Notes under the pieces: model-generated
Told to the model about the DNA's origin: nothing
Databases searched by the model: none
What the model saw: the letters and a program-made list of their open reading frames with translations, nothing else
Program-made: the position numbers and the translations under genes
From: CAZUZS01 sp964624795
GTDB taxonomy: Bacteria; Calditrichota; Calditrichia; RBG-13-44-9
Direction of reading: 5' to 3'
Assembly (NCBI GenBank): GCA_964624795.1
Contig: CAZUZS010000008.1
Coordinates: forward strand, 1-64,000
DNA: 64,000 nt
Shown: one piece after another, positions 1 through 8,651 of the stretch
Layout: every line of letters starts with the position of its first letter
How positions within the stretch are numbered: position 1 is the first letter of the stretch

Positions 1-2
1 AC

Positions 3-347
3 TCAAAACTCCTCCTTCGCCGGTGCGCGCCCGATGATGATCAGAATCCAGTAGTAAAACTCGCTGTGCATCCAGTAATATTTCAGATCGAGAAAGACGC
101 GACCGAAGCGCAGCGAGTAGTAGAAAAAATCAAAAAAGAGAATGCGCAGCGCGATGTAAAGAACCAAACCCTGCCACTGCAAAAACCAGCCGCCGAAAAA
201 GGCGGCCAGCAGAAAAATCCCCTTTGCAACCTTGCGCAGGCGGTCCACCAGGAAATCCCCGCTCTTGCCGGAGTCCACCAGCCAGTCGTACCACGCTTCC
301 AGAAAAAGCGCGATTAAAAATAAAGCTGTAAAAATTGCCCAGATCAT
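3..347 (-). CDS. small membrane protein of unknown function
   Basis: I do not recognise the family of this 114-residue protein. It opens with a hydrophobic helix (about residues 1-17). A basic, charged stretch follows (20-42), then two more hydrophobic and very aromatic segments (about 43-75 and 90-106), so two or three membrane spans are likely. The ATG at 347 is preceded by GGAGG four bases upstream, which supports this start. The stop lies at the very edge of the window, so downstream neighbours are unseen. Upstream is a 535-base gap before the divergent obg gene. The repeated Phe/Tyr/Trp clusters suit an inner-membrane accessory protein, but no function can be assigned. Confidence 0.6.
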   Translation of the reverse strand: MIWAIFTALFLIALFLEAWYDWLVDSGKSGDFLVDRLRKVAKGIFLLAAFFGGWFLQWQGLVLYIALRILFFDFFYYSLRFGRVFLDLKYYWMHSEFYYWILIIIGRAPAKEEF

Positions 348-882
348 CAGGCCTCCATGAATATGATGAACATTTTGGAATAACTATAAAATTTCGAAAC
401 AAAGGCAGCGCCTCCCGTGAACGAAAATCACCTCGGGTGAAATTCGGCGGTGACGGGTGTGCACGGCCCTCTTGTACTAATTGATTTGACTCAGTAACAA
501 ACGCCCGGCGTTCTGATGAGGTAAACCGAAATATCGATCTTTCGATGGCCGGCGGAATCGAGGTTTTCCAGTGGGATATTGCCGGCCCGACAAAATACGG
601 CGGAAAATTCTAAAATCAAAATTTAAACGGGGGGTTGGCGGTGTGCCTAATGTAACACCCCGCTGATGTGGGGCAAAAACGAAGCGAGGTATCATTTAAC
701 CCTCCCCCTTTTCCCCCTCCCTTATGCTCAAGGGAGGGGGATCAAAGAGAAGACACTGAAAAAGCGAATATTCTTTAAACTCCTACCTTTGATTAAGCAC
801 CTACGCCCAACATTCTTTTCCCTTGCGTATCCCGGCGAATTTCACTAAAATTTTGCAGTAAAACCAGATAGAATAACAAATT
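348..882. other. intergenic region between divergent genes
   Basis: This stretch separates the minus-strand membrane protein from obg. I see no convincing gene in it. Open frames on either strand here have Arg/Pro-rich, low-complexity translations and no ribosome-binding site. It holds one copy of the C-tract/G-tract palindrome (713-740). It presumably also carries the promoters of both flanking genes, but I could not place them. Confidence 0.6.
713..740. repeat. C-tract/G-tract palindrome, copy 1
   Basis: Perfect 10-base arms, CCCCCTCCCT at 713-722 and AGGGAGGGGG at 731-740, flank an 8-base AT-rich loop. It belongs to a family with four more copies in this window, at about 1937, 56067, 61959 and 63810. 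Confidence 0.85.
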
Positions 883-1866
883 ATGTTCATCGATTATGCC
901 AAAATTTATGTGAAAGCCGGACAGGGCGGCAGCGGCGCATGCAGTTTCCGCCGCGAAAAGCACGTGCCGAAAGGCGGCCCCAACGGGGGAGACGGCGGTC
1001 GGGGTGGCAGCATTATCCTGGAAGTTGATCCGCAAATGCGAACGCTGGTCGATTTCAAATATAAAAAGCACTACAAGGCCAAACACGGCCAGCACGGCAT
1101 GGGCAAAAACCGCCAGGGGCGCGATTCCGATGACGTGATCGTGAAAGTGCCGGCCGGCACGGTTGTCAAGGAAGCCGAAACCGAAGAAGTGCTGTCCGAC
1201 CTGGTGAATCCCGGCGACCGGTTTGTTGCGGCGCGGGGAGGGAGAGGCGGGCGCGGCAACGCGCGATTTGCGACACCCACCCACCAGGCACCGCGGGAGT
1301 GGGAAGTGGGGGAAGCAGGCGAAGAGCGCTGGATCGCCCTGGAGCTGAAGCTGATCGCCGACATCGGGCTGGTGGGAAAACCAAATGCCGGCAAAAGCAC
1401 CCTGCTCTCCAAGCTGTCCGCCGCCCGGCCCAAAATCGCCGATTACCCTTTCACCACGCTTCAGCCAAACCTTGGCATCGTAAAACTGGATGAATACAAA
1501 AGTTTCGTTATGGCCGACATTCCCGGCCTGATCGAAGGCGCGCACACGGGGAAAGGGCTGGGTTTGCAGTTCCTGCGGCACATCGAACGAACCCGCATGT
1601 TGGTTTACCTGCTGGATCCCACTTCGGAAGAGCCGCGCGAAATTTTCGAAACGCTTTCCGGGGAACTGAAACGCTACAGCGAGGCGCTTACCAGGAAGCC
1701 CTTTTTGATTGTTCTGAACAAGAAAGATGTCTGGCAAGAAGATTTTCTGGCTGCGTCAGCACCTCATTTTGAGGGGAGCCTGACAGCCATTTCTGCGGTG
1801 ACCGGCGACGGGCTGCAGGAATTGAAATGGCTGTTGTGGCAGAAACTGGAGGAGATGGGGGAGTAA
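883..1866 (+). CDS. obg: Obg/CgtA ribosome-associated GTPase
   Basis: Obg is a large GTPase that binds the 50S subunit and links ribosome assembly to growth and stress. The 327-residue protein has the glycine-rich Obg fold at its N-terminus (1-158, with the GGxGG-type runs at 31-42 and 119-125). The GTPase domain follows: P-loop GKPNAGKS at 165-172, switch DYPFTT at 187-192, DIPGL at 212-216 and the guanine-specificity motif NKKD at 279-282. It ends soon after the G domain, as the shorter Obg proteins do, without the long C-terminal tail seen in some phyla. dprA follows about 230 bases downstream on the same strand. A 16-codon frame (1869-1919) starts two bases after the stop but is too short to call. 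Confidence 0.97.
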   Translation: MFIDYAKIYVKAGQGGSGACSFRREKHVPKGGPNGGDGGRGGSIILEVDPQMRTLVDFKYKKHYKAKHGQHGMGKNRQGRDSDDVIVKVPAGTVVKEAETEEVLSDLVNPGDRFVAARGGRGGRGNARFATPTHQAPREWEVGEAGEERWIALELKLIADIGLVGKPNAGKSTLLSKLSAARPKIADYPFTTLQPNLGIVKLDEYKSFVMADIPGLIEGAHTGKGLGLQFLRHIERTRMLVYLLDPTSEEPREIFETLSGELKRYSEALTRKPFLIVLNKKDVWQEDFLAASAPHFEGSLTAISAVTGDGLQELKWLLWQKLEEMGE

Positions 1867-1936
1867 ATATGGATTTGGCAGATTTTATTGATATTCAAGA
1901 GATTGAAAAAGCAGCATGACCGACTCTTCACCCCAG

Positions 1937-1966
1937 CCCCCTCCCCTTATGCACAAGGGGAGGGGG
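1937..1966. repeat. C-tract/G-tract palindrome, copy 2
   Basis: Perfect 12-base arms (CCCCCTCCCCTT at 1937-1948, AAGGGGAGGGGG at 1955-1966) surround a 6-base loop. The flanks extend the symmetry weakly, with CACCCC before and GTGGGG after. It sits between obg and dprA and could act as a bidirectional transcript-end hairpin, but it has no T-tract. Confidence 0.85.
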
Positions 1967-2093
1967 AGCAGTAGGTGGGGTTAATAGTACACAAGGCTAA
2001 TCTTCATCAGGTCAATCGAACCGGAAGCCGAATCATTTGAAATAACCAACTCGCAAATATTCCAGGACCATTGATAGAAAAAGACTCCTGTCC

Positions 2094-3191
2094 ATGAACC
2101 CACAGCAACCCAAACTGCCCGACCTGCTTTACCTCCTGACAATCCCGAACATCGGGCCGGGGCGCATCCGCAAGCTCTTTCAATCCTTCGAGAGTGTGGA
2201 GGAGATTATGAAAGCGCCGGTGCAGAAACTGGTGCGGGTGGAGGGAATCGACCTCAAGCTGGCAGGGCAGATAAAAAGCGGCGGGAACCGCACGGAAGTC
2301 GAAAAGCAATTGGATTTGATCGGGCAGTCCGGTACCAAAGTCATCACCATTTGGGATAAGGAATATCCACGGCAGCTCAAGCAAATCCCTGATCCGCCGG
2401 TTTTGTTGTTCTATCAAGGACAATTGAAGCCGCAGCATCAAAAAAGTATCTCCGTGGTGGGGACCCGCACGCCCTCCAACTACGGTAAAATGGTAGCCGA
2501 GGAATTGGTGAAGGAACTGGTTGCCAATGGCATCACGATCGTAAGCGGCCTGGCACGCGGCATCGATGCCGTTGCGCACCACACTGCCATCCAGAGCGGC
2601 GGCGAAACGCTGGCCGTGCTGGGCAACGGTGTGGATCGCCTCTACCCGATGGACAACCGCCAGCTTTACCAGGATATTCCGCAGCACGGCGCGATATTGT
2701 CGGAGTATTTCCTCGGCACCGGGCCGGATGCGGTCAATTTTCCAAAGCGCAATCGGATTATCAGCGGACTCTCGCTGGGCTGCCTGGTGGTAGAAGCCGG
2801 CGACCGCAGCGGTGCACTGATTACCGCTTTCTACGCTCTGAACCACAACCGCGAGGTGTTCGCCATTCCGGGAAATATCAACAGCCAGAGAAGCCGCGGC
2901 GCAAACCGCCTGATAAAACAGGGCGCCAAACTGGTGCAAAATGTAAACGACATTCTGGAGGAGATCGGCGAGCTGTCCATTCCGGTTTCCGGGCAGCCCA
3001 GGCCGGTTCCCGACCATTTGAGCGCAATGGAAAAGAAAGTCCTTCTGGCGCTCTCCGACGAACCGAAGCATATCGACCGCCTGGTGATCGACCTGCGTGA
3101 ATCCCCGGCGACCATCCTCAGCAGCCTTCTTACCCTGGAGCTGCTTGGCGTGGCCCGCCAGCTTCCCGGCAAGATGTTCATCCGCATTTAG
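2094..3191 (+). CDS. dprA: DprA/Smf DNA-processing protein
   Basis: DprA binds incoming single-stranded DNA during natural transformation and loads RecA. The 365-residue protein has all the family parts. A helix-hairpin-helix-like region lies near residues 15-60. The Rossmann-type DNA-binding core carries GTRTPSNYG (123-131), SGLARGID (151-158) and GNGVDRLYP (177-185). A winged-helix C-terminal domain spans about 305-365. Length matches typical DprA. The ATG at 2094 has no clear Shine-Dalgarno sequence, like many genes in this window. No other competence genes are visible nearby, so competence itself cannot be claimed; dprA is widely conserved in non-competent bacteria. Confidence 0.96.
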   Translation: MNPQQPKLPDLLYLLTIPNIGPGRIRKLFQSFESVEEIMKAPVQKLVRVEGIDLKLAGQIKSGGNRTEVEKQLDLIGQSGTKVITIWDKEYPRQLKQIPDPPVLLFYQGQLKPQHQKSISVVGTRTPSNYGKMVAEELVKELVANGITIVSGLARGIDAVAHHTAIQSGGETLAVLGNGVDRLYPMDNRQLYQDIPQHGAILSEYFLGTGPDAVNFPKRNRIISGLSLGCLVVEAGDRSGALITAFYALNHNREVFAIPGNINSQRSRGANRLIKQGAKLVQNVNDILEEIGELSIPVSGQPRPVPDHLSAMEKKVLLALSDEPKHIDRLVIDLRESPATILSSLLTLELLGVARQLPGKMFIRI

Positions 3192-3353
3192 AGACAGGCT
3201 TTTATTTTTTACCGCCAATAATGTGCAAGGGCGTAGATAATGGCGCCACTTTTCATTTCATGTGCTGTTTCGATTCATGTCCTGGCTTTGCAGCCCACCG
3301 TGGGGGAAATTCCGCGACGCCCGAATTCACCGTAAAAATTCAATTTTGGCCTA

Positions 3354-3382
3354 TTGACAAATTTCATTCTATTTCCTATCTT
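3354..3382 (+). promoter_or_regulatory. candidate sigma-70 promoter, nearly leaderless
   Basis: A perfect TTGACA -35 box (3354-3359) is followed by a 17-base spacer and TATCTT (3377-3382). The predicted start is near 3389, one base before the ATG at 3390. The transcript would be leaderless from 3390 or carry a very short leader if translation begins at the in-frame ATG at 3402. Confidence 0.5.
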
Positions 3383-3389
3383 ATAGCCT

Positions 3390-4079
3390 ATGTTGCGGAA
3401 AATGCCAAAGAAATGGAAGTTCGTAATTGCTGTTCTCACCGCAGCAACCTTGGCCGGAACCTTCGTTTACTTCCGTTTTCCCCACTATACCGGCCTGGTT
3501 TTCCTGTTTTTCTATATTATCCCCTCCAATTCTTTTGTGCCATTCCCGCATGAACCTGCGATAATCTATTACGGCAAGATATTCGGTCCACTGGTTACTA
3601 CTCTCACGGCAACCATCCCAACTATCATTGCCTGTTTTATCGATTACGCCGTTTTGGCGCCGGTTTTCAGCCGCACACGTTTATCGAAGATCAAGCAGAC
3701 GCGGCTGTACCAGAAAACGGTACTTTATTTTCACAAGGCACCTTTTCTTACTAATATGGTGGCAGCGGTTTCGCCGGTCCCGTTTTACCCGGTCAGAATT
3801 TTGTCGGTTGCCAGCGGATACCCGTTGTGGAAATACACCACCGCGGTGGTGGCAGGCCGCGTTCCGCGATATTATTTTCTGGCACTCTTTGGCGCTGTCC
3901 TGAACATACCCAACTGGGTCATCGCACTCTTTTTCCTCTCGCTTGTCTCGGGAGAGCTTTTCAGGCGGATTTCAAAACGGCAGCGAAGGAAAGTGGCCGA
4001 GATCGTAGAAGAAGCCGTGCTGGATTCTGCTCCGCAGGTGGAGGAGGATGTGCTACCCACCCCTGCAATCAGGGATTGA
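3390..4079 (+). CDS. VTT/SNARE-associated (DedA/TVP38-like) membrane protein
   Basis: This 229-residue integral membrane protein resembles the VTT (DedA/TVP38/TMEM64) superfamily, whose members are linked to lipid scrambling or flipping and membrane homeostasis. Hydrophobic segments lie at about 10-27, 32-48, 62-85, 120-140, 150-170 and 175-193. Family-like features are the small-residue re-entrant section near 119-140 (AAVSPVPFYPVRILS), followed by an Arg-containing GRVPRYY segment near 155. The C-terminal tail (about 195-229) is basic and then acidic. Two starts are possible: ATG 3390, at the predicted transcription start, and ATG 3402. Family membership is inferred from layout and motif resemblance, not from a search. 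Confidence 0.65.
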   Translation: MLRKMPKKWKFVIAVLTAATLAGTFVYFRFPHYTGLVFLFFYIIPSNSFVPFPHEPAIIYYGKIFGPLVTTLTATIPTIIACFIDYAVLAPVFSRTRLSKIKQTRLYQKTVLYFHKAPFLTNMVAAVSPVPFYPVRILSVASGYPLWKYTTAVVAGRVPRYYFLALFGAVLNIPNWVIALFFLSLVSGELFRRISKRQRRKVAEIVEEAVLDSAPQVEEDVLPTPAIRD

Positions 4080-4213
4080 TTTTTTTAAGCTGTTGGAAAT
4101 TTTCAGCCCATCAAGTGGACAAGATCTTAATTCCCCTCACGACCTTGCCTTACAACCAATCCGATATATCGCTTGAGGAATAGCACTGCGCTCATCGACC
4201 ACTGAGCCGAGGT

Positions 4214-5425
4214 TCACCGGAGCAGAACTACTTTTCGGATCTGCTGGAAGCCGGCGGTGCGCAGCTTCAGGAAGAAGATTCCACTGGTCAGCCGGTCGCT
4301 TGCAACCCATTTGAAACGGTGCAGGCCAGCGGGAATCGGACCCGAAACCAGGGTAGCCACTTTTTGTCCCCGGACGTTGTATACGCTCAAATCAACATTT
4401 GTGGCCTGCGCCAGAAAATATTCAACGGTTGTTGAAGGATTGAATGGATTCGGATAATTCTGAAGAAGGCGTGGATTTTGTAAAAGTGGTTCGTGATTTC
4501 CCTTTACCGCAGTAAGCGGGCTGAATTGAAATTCGCAGTAAACCGGGAGATGATCGGATGCATAGTATAATGCATCGGCCACACTGTCCGGCACACTGTA
4601 ATTTGTTCCTGAATTAATGGATTCGTTGAAATGGCGGCCATCGTTGCCAAAAGCGGTGTAACTGCTATGAATAAAATTGTCCGTCAGATCGTCGGAAATC
4701 AGGATCAGGTCAAATCGGTCGTCCATTCCGCCGGTGCTGCCACCGCCAAACTGCTCAACGCGTGGCGATTGGGTATGCAGGTAGGCAAACTGACTGTTGT
4801 TGTGCCAGTCTCCGGCAGCATTTAGAGGATCGATAACCGGGCCATCCGTAACCAGCGTAGCAAACGCCGGTTCGCCGGCGGAGTACAGGTTGTAATCTCC
4901 CACCACAATGACATTGGCTTGCGGCGGCAGATTATTTATATAGTTTTTCAATAAAGTCGCTTCCTGGAGGCGCTGTTGTTCATTGCTGCTCCCTGAGCTC
5001 GCTTTCAGGTGAACCGAAAAGATGTGCAGCAGCTCATTTGAAACGTTGTGGGTGAGGATATACTCAGCAATATCCCGCAGGCTGGTGGCGATGTAATTGG
5101 CTCCCACAAAACGGAATTTAGAGGATCGGAAAAAGAGAGAATTATCCGTATCGGGTCCATCATGGAATGGTGCCGCCGAATAATTCCCATCCAACGCTTG
5201 CGAAAGGAACATATTTACTCCGCTCTGGCTCTGCACCTCCTGCACAATAAGGATGTCCGGTTTCATGCTGTGCATAACGATGTGGAAATAGGGCAGTCGG
5301 GTCGGGTAATCGTTGCCGGGGAAATTTAGGACGTTATAGGTCGCGACACGAACAGTATCTGCCTGGGAAAATGCGACCGTATATAATAGACTTAAAATTA
5401 TTAATATCGACTTGATCAAACGCAT
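4214..5425 (-). CDS. secreted endonuclease/exonuclease/phosphatase-family protein with C-terminal sorting domain
   Basis: The 403-residue protein starts with a signal peptide (about 1-22). An endonuclease/exonuclease/phosphatase fold follows. Its usual catalytic landmarks are present: ATYNVLNF near the start, the metal-binding Glu in VQEVQS, GDYN near the middle and SDHLP near residue 290. The family includes DNase I-like nucleases and sphingomyelinases, so the substrate cannot be fixed from sequence. The last 80 residues or so form a FlgD-like/type IX sorting domain: NYPNPFNPSTTVEYFL, then VYNVRGQKV, and a terminal KVVLLR. It therefore looks exported to the cell surface or medium. It stands alone, with 130 bases to the convergent VTT gene and a repeat-rich gap upstream. 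Confidence 0.87.
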   Translation of the reverse strand: MRLIKSILIILSLLYTVAFSQADTVRVATYNVLNFPGNDYPTRLPYFHIVMHSMKPDILIVQEVQSQSGVNMFLSQALDGNYSAAPFHDGPDTDNSLFFRSSKFRFVGANYIATSLRDIAEYILTHNVSNELLHIFSVHLKASSGSSNEQQRLQEATLLKNYINNLPPQANVIVVGDYNLYSAGEPAFATLVTDGPVIDPLNAAGDWHNNSQFAYLHTQSPRVEQFGGGSTGGMDDRFDLILISDDLTDNFIHSSYTAFGNDGRHFNESINSGTNYSVPDSVADALYYASDHLPVYCEFQFSPLTAVKGNHEPLLQNPRLLQNYPNPFNPSTTVEYFLAQATNVDLSVYNVRGQKVATLVSGPIPAGLHRFKWVASDRLTSGIFFLKLRTAGFQQIRKVVLLR

Positions 5426-6118
5426 ATGATGCCTGCCTTTTCATTCCGGGATTTTGGGGGATTGCAAACTTTGGGGGTAGGAAATGACTACTGCCACACG
5501 CTCCTTCTTTTAAAACTCACGCTCCTGTGCGCTCCCTTTCCTTTCTGCAATCCAATTATCGTCAATAATCGGACGAAAGTAAAGCGGAAAAGTATAGCAG
5601 GAGTAAAACCTCATTTATAGGCAGTTTTTTCTCCGATTTCTAGTTTGACTTGCCCCGATCTTAAGATCGTGGGATTTGGGTATGGCAATCTTTTATAAAA
5701 AAGCTGGCTTTAGCCAAATTATCGGGCTGAAGCCCCTCTTCGTTGGTAAATTCATAATCCCCGATTTAAAAATCGGGGCTAGCTAACTTTATTTAGTCCC
5801 GACGGGAACATCCTTAATTGGGCTTGGTGCTGTGCGCGGGTGTCACCTTTGGGATAACCATTTGCAATAGCCACCGTCAGTCAAATCTTATGAGCGAGGT
5901 TTCTCTGCACCAGTTGGTAGGAGCAGAATCTATTATATCATTTCAACCCGATTGAGAAATTTTGAACCGGCCACAAACCAGATTTATTGCTTTGATCAAC
6001 ATGAGATTGGGGAACAATTCCTGCCCATCTAACACATTCTGCTGATCTTTTCCTGCAATTCATAGTATTACCTACCGAAACGAATTAGATTCAGATTGGC
6101 AAAAAAAGGAGATGAGAA
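5426..6118. other. 693-base repeat-rich intergenic region
   Basis: This region lies between two divergent genes and contains no gene I can support. Its centre (5651-5800) holds a cluster of short perfect hairpins, listed separately. The end nearest the SDR gene (about 6050-6118) is AT-rich and ends with AAAAAAGGAGATGAGAAATG, which gives that gene a good ribosome-binding site. Confidence 0.6.
5657..5778. repeat. cluster of four short palindromes
   Basis: Four perfect inverted repeats lie within 122 bases. They are GATCTTAAGATC (5657-5668), TGGCTTTAGCCA (5705-5716), GGGCTGAAGCCC (5724-5735) and the strong hairpin CCCCGATTT/AAATCGGGG (5759-5778). The middle two are variants of one sequence. Such runs are typical of dispersed intergenic hairpin elements and have no coding content. 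Confidence 0.8.
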
Positions 6119-6835
6119 ATGGCATATAGCTTAAAGAATTATATTTGCATCATAACCGGTGGCACCGGTTCCCTGGGAAAAGAGGTGGTCAGACAATTTG
6201 TAATGAGCGGGGCGAAGGTTGTAACCAACTATCGTGACGAGAAGAAATTTGCCAATTTGAAAGAATTCTGCGGTAATCCTGACAATCTAACCGGCATCCG
6301 GAGCGACATGATCTCGGAAGGGAGTGTGAGAGATTTCTTTCAGGAATTTTCAAAGCAACACCAGCGGCTGGACGTTTTTATTCACACCACCGGCGGCTTC
6401 TGGATGGACGGTGAAATTGGAGAGACATCTCTCGAGAAATGGGATCTCATGATGAACCTGAACCTGAATTCCACCTTTCTTGGCACCCGCGAGGCTTTTG
6501 TCATAATGAAGAAGCAGTGCAGCGGCAAGATATTTACAGTCGCGGCGCGATCCGCAGTTGAGCTGCCTGGCGGGCAGGGTGCTTACGCGGTAAGCAAAGC
6601 GGGCGTGATTGCCCTGACGGAAATTTTAGCAAAAGAGGGGAAACAGTACGACATCCACGCTAACGCGATTCTTCCCAGCATCATCGATACGCCGGCAAAT
6701 CGCAAGTCCATGCCGGACGCAGATTACTCGAAATGGGTTGCTCCCAAGGAAATCGCGGTGCTGCTCGCTCATCTCAGCCAGGCGGAAGTGCAAGTGCTCT
6801 CGCAAACCGCGCTAAAGATTTATGGGAAAGCTTGA
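6119..6835 (+). CDS. short-chain dehydrogenase/reductase, dihydropteridine-reductase-like
   Basis: The 238-residue Rossmann-fold oxidoreductase shows the cofactor motif TGGTGSLG (13-20) and the catalytic YxxxK pair Tyr156/Lys160. The position thirteen residues before the Tyr, usually the catalytic Ser, is Ala143, and the NNAG motif is replaced by HTTGG (89-93). Quinoid dihydropteridine reductases also lack that Ser, so a pterin or quinoid substrate is possible; a generic SDR is equally compatible. The start is well set by AAAGGAG eight bases upstream. It stands alone, 167 bases before the RNA methyltransferase gene. The product is probably a cytosolic NAD(P)H-dependent enzyme. Confidence 0.8.
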   Translation: MAYSLKNYICIITGGTGSLGKEVVRQFVMSGAKVVTNYRDEKKFANLKEFCGNPDNLTGIRSDMISEGSVRDFFQEFSKQHQRLDVFIHTTGGFWMDGEIGETSLEKWDLMMNLNLNSTFLGTREAFVIMKKQCSGKIFTVAARSAVELPGGQGAYAVSKAGVIALTEILAKEGKQYDIHANAILPSIIDTPANRKSMPDADYSKWVAPKEIAVLLAHLSQAEVQVLSQTALKIYGKA

Positions 6836-7002
6836 ATCCGGGAGTGACCGGAATCTGCAACAATTTGCGTAGGAAGCCGGGTAGAAAAGATCGTCGGAGA
6901 TTCTTAAAATTCACAAATATTGGTACCACTTATTATCAAGATTGTTTGGTTGATTAGATGATTGGCATTAACTTTGAGAAAAGGAGTCTTTAGCAGGCCA
7001 GA

Positions 7003-8448
7003 ATGTCCTACAAACCTTCACCCGACCTGGAAATTTTGATTGACAAGCTGCTTGGCAGCGAGAAGGAGCACTTTTTCGAAAGCGTGGGTGAACAGTTGCC
7101 GCATACCATCCGCTTCAATCCGCTCAAGGGAGATACGCAAAAGCTGAAATCGTTCCTGGAAGAGCAGGGATTTGAGCTGGAACTGTTTCCCGGTTTTGAT
7201 GACGTTTACCGGCTGCTCTACCAGCCCTACCCCATTGGCAAAAGCCTTTCCCATTTCCTGGGACATTTTTACGTGCAGGATATTGCTTCCATGCTGCCAC
7301 CGCGTCTCCTGAAGCCGCAGCCCGGTGACATTGTGTTGGACATGTCCGCCGCGCCCGGTTCGAAGACTACCCAGATGGCGGTAATGATGCAAAACCGGGG
7401 AATGATCCTGGCTAACGATATCGTGCAGAAAAGACTGCGCGCGCTGCTGAACAATCTGCAGCGTTTGGGAATCGTCAACACTGCGGTGGTTAAGAATTAT
7501 GGCGAAAGCTTCGGAAAGAACTACTTCGAAACGTTCGACAGGATTTTGCTTGACCCCGCCTGTTCCGGGCTTGGTACCCTTCACAAATCGCCGGAAGTGC
7601 TTAGCTGGTGGACGCCCAATCACTGTGTCCGCCTGGCAGCCAGCCAGCGCCACCTGATCTCCAGCGCCATCAAATCCCTCAAGCCCGGCGGTATCCTGGT
7701 TTACTCCACCTGCACGCTCACTCCGGAAGAAAATGAAGAAATCATCGATTTCGCGCTCCGCGAGTTTCCGATGGAGCTCGAACCGATTGTTTTGCCAGGC
7801 CTGACCACCCGTTCCGGCCTGACTTCTTTTGAAGGCCACAAGTATTCTGCACAATTAGAACATGCACTTCGCCTCTACCCATTCGAGAACCAGACCGAGG
7901 GTTTTTTTGTAGCGCGGCTGCGAAAAACGGAAAAGTTGGAAAAGCAGGATCAGTCGAGAGAACGCAAACCAATCATCTTCAATTATCTCACCGATACAAC
8001 TTCGCCGGTAAAAAAATACCTTGATTATTTCTCGCAGCATTTCGGAATGGAACGAAAAGAATTCTCCCGCTATCGCTACCATATCGCGAAGAGCATCACC
8101 GCGGTGAGCAAAGAGTTGGCCGAATTCAGCTTCAAAACCCGTCCCATGAAAACCGGCCTGACCATCGGGCATCTCATGACGCAGGTGGCCAAGTTCAGCA
8201 CCGAGGGGGTCCACCTGTTCGGCAATCTGGCATCGCAAAATTTTGTTGAGCTTGCCGATCTCCGGCAGCTTGAACAATTCGCGAACCGCGAAAATCTACC
8301 TTTGCCGGGTGAGGAACGGGCGCAGATACTGGCAAAATACAAAGATATGATGATCGGATACGGAGTGGCGGAAGACGGACGGCTGAAAAGCCAGTTCCCC
8401 AAAGCAGAGTGGCCGTTTCGGATTCTGTCTTCGCCAAAGTCCGAATAA
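7003..8448 (+). CDS. RsmF/NOL1-NOP2-Sun family RNA m5C methyltransferase
   Basis: This 481-residue SAM-dependent enzyme should methylate cytosine C5 in rRNA or tRNA. The SAM site is VLDMSAAPGSKTTQ (about 109-122). The two reaction cysteines sit in DPACSGLG (motif IV, about 186) and STCTL (motif VI, about 236). This two-Cys arrangement marks the family. After the catalytic domain (to about 305), a C-terminal RsmF-like/PUA-type region includes a GLTIGHLM stretch near 385, as expected for E. coli YebU/RsmF homologues. AGGAG lies at 6982-6986, a rather long 16 bases before the ATG, but no better start exists. The exact rRNA position cannot be read from the sequence. Confidence 0.92.
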   Translation: MSYKPSPDLEILIDKLLGSEKEHFFESVGEQLPHTIRFNPLKGDTQKLKSFLEEQGFELELFPGFDDVYRLLYQPYPIGKSLSHFLGHFYVQDIASMLPPRLLKPQPGDIVLDMSAAPGSKTTQMAVMMQNRGMILANDIVQKRLRALLNNLQRLGIVNTAVVKNYGESFGKNYFETFDRILLDPACSGLGTLHKSPEVLSWWTPNHCVRLAASQRHLISSAIKSLKPGGILVYSTCTLTPEENEEIIDFALREFPMELEPIVLPGLTTRSGLTSFEGHKYSAQLEHALRLYPFENQTEGFFVARLRKTEKLEKQDQSRERKPIIFNYLTDTTSPVKKYLDYFSQHFGMERKEFSRYRYHIAKSITAVSKELAEFSFKTRPMKTGLTIGHLMTQVAKFSTEGVHLFGNLASQNFVELADLRQLEQFANRENLPLPGEERAQILAKYKDMMIGYGVAEDGRLKSQFPKAEWPFRILSSPKSE

Positions 8449-8651
8449 CCGACTCAACCGGGTTCCCATTTTTTACACATTGAACGCAGGTTTTCGCAGA
8501 TGAAATAGCAGCCGGCCGCTCAAGTTTTTTTGATCGATAGAAACTTAACCCCCTTGCACACGTTGAAAAACCGTCCCTAAAACAGGTTGCTTATTTTGGG
8601 ATAAGATATTAAGTTTTTAATCTTAAATTGCTAAGAAGGACATTTAAATAT

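Noticed and set aside
793..1737. 314-codon minus-strand frame
   Set aside because: It is antisense to obg, which has all GTPase motifs. The translation is a shadow with no recognisable family.
1869..1919. 16-codon frame just after obg
   Set aside because: Too short to test; it could be a decayed gene end, but nothing supports translation.
2007..3218. 403-codon minus-strand frame
   Set aside because: It is antisense to dprA; the long open frame is a by-product of the codon bias of the real gene.
8628..8651. Upstream TTG start giving PurF a nine-residue propeptide
   Set aside because: AAGGA is correctly spaced for ATG 8652, which gives Met-Cys directly. The extra residues lack the acidic ending of known PurF propeptides.
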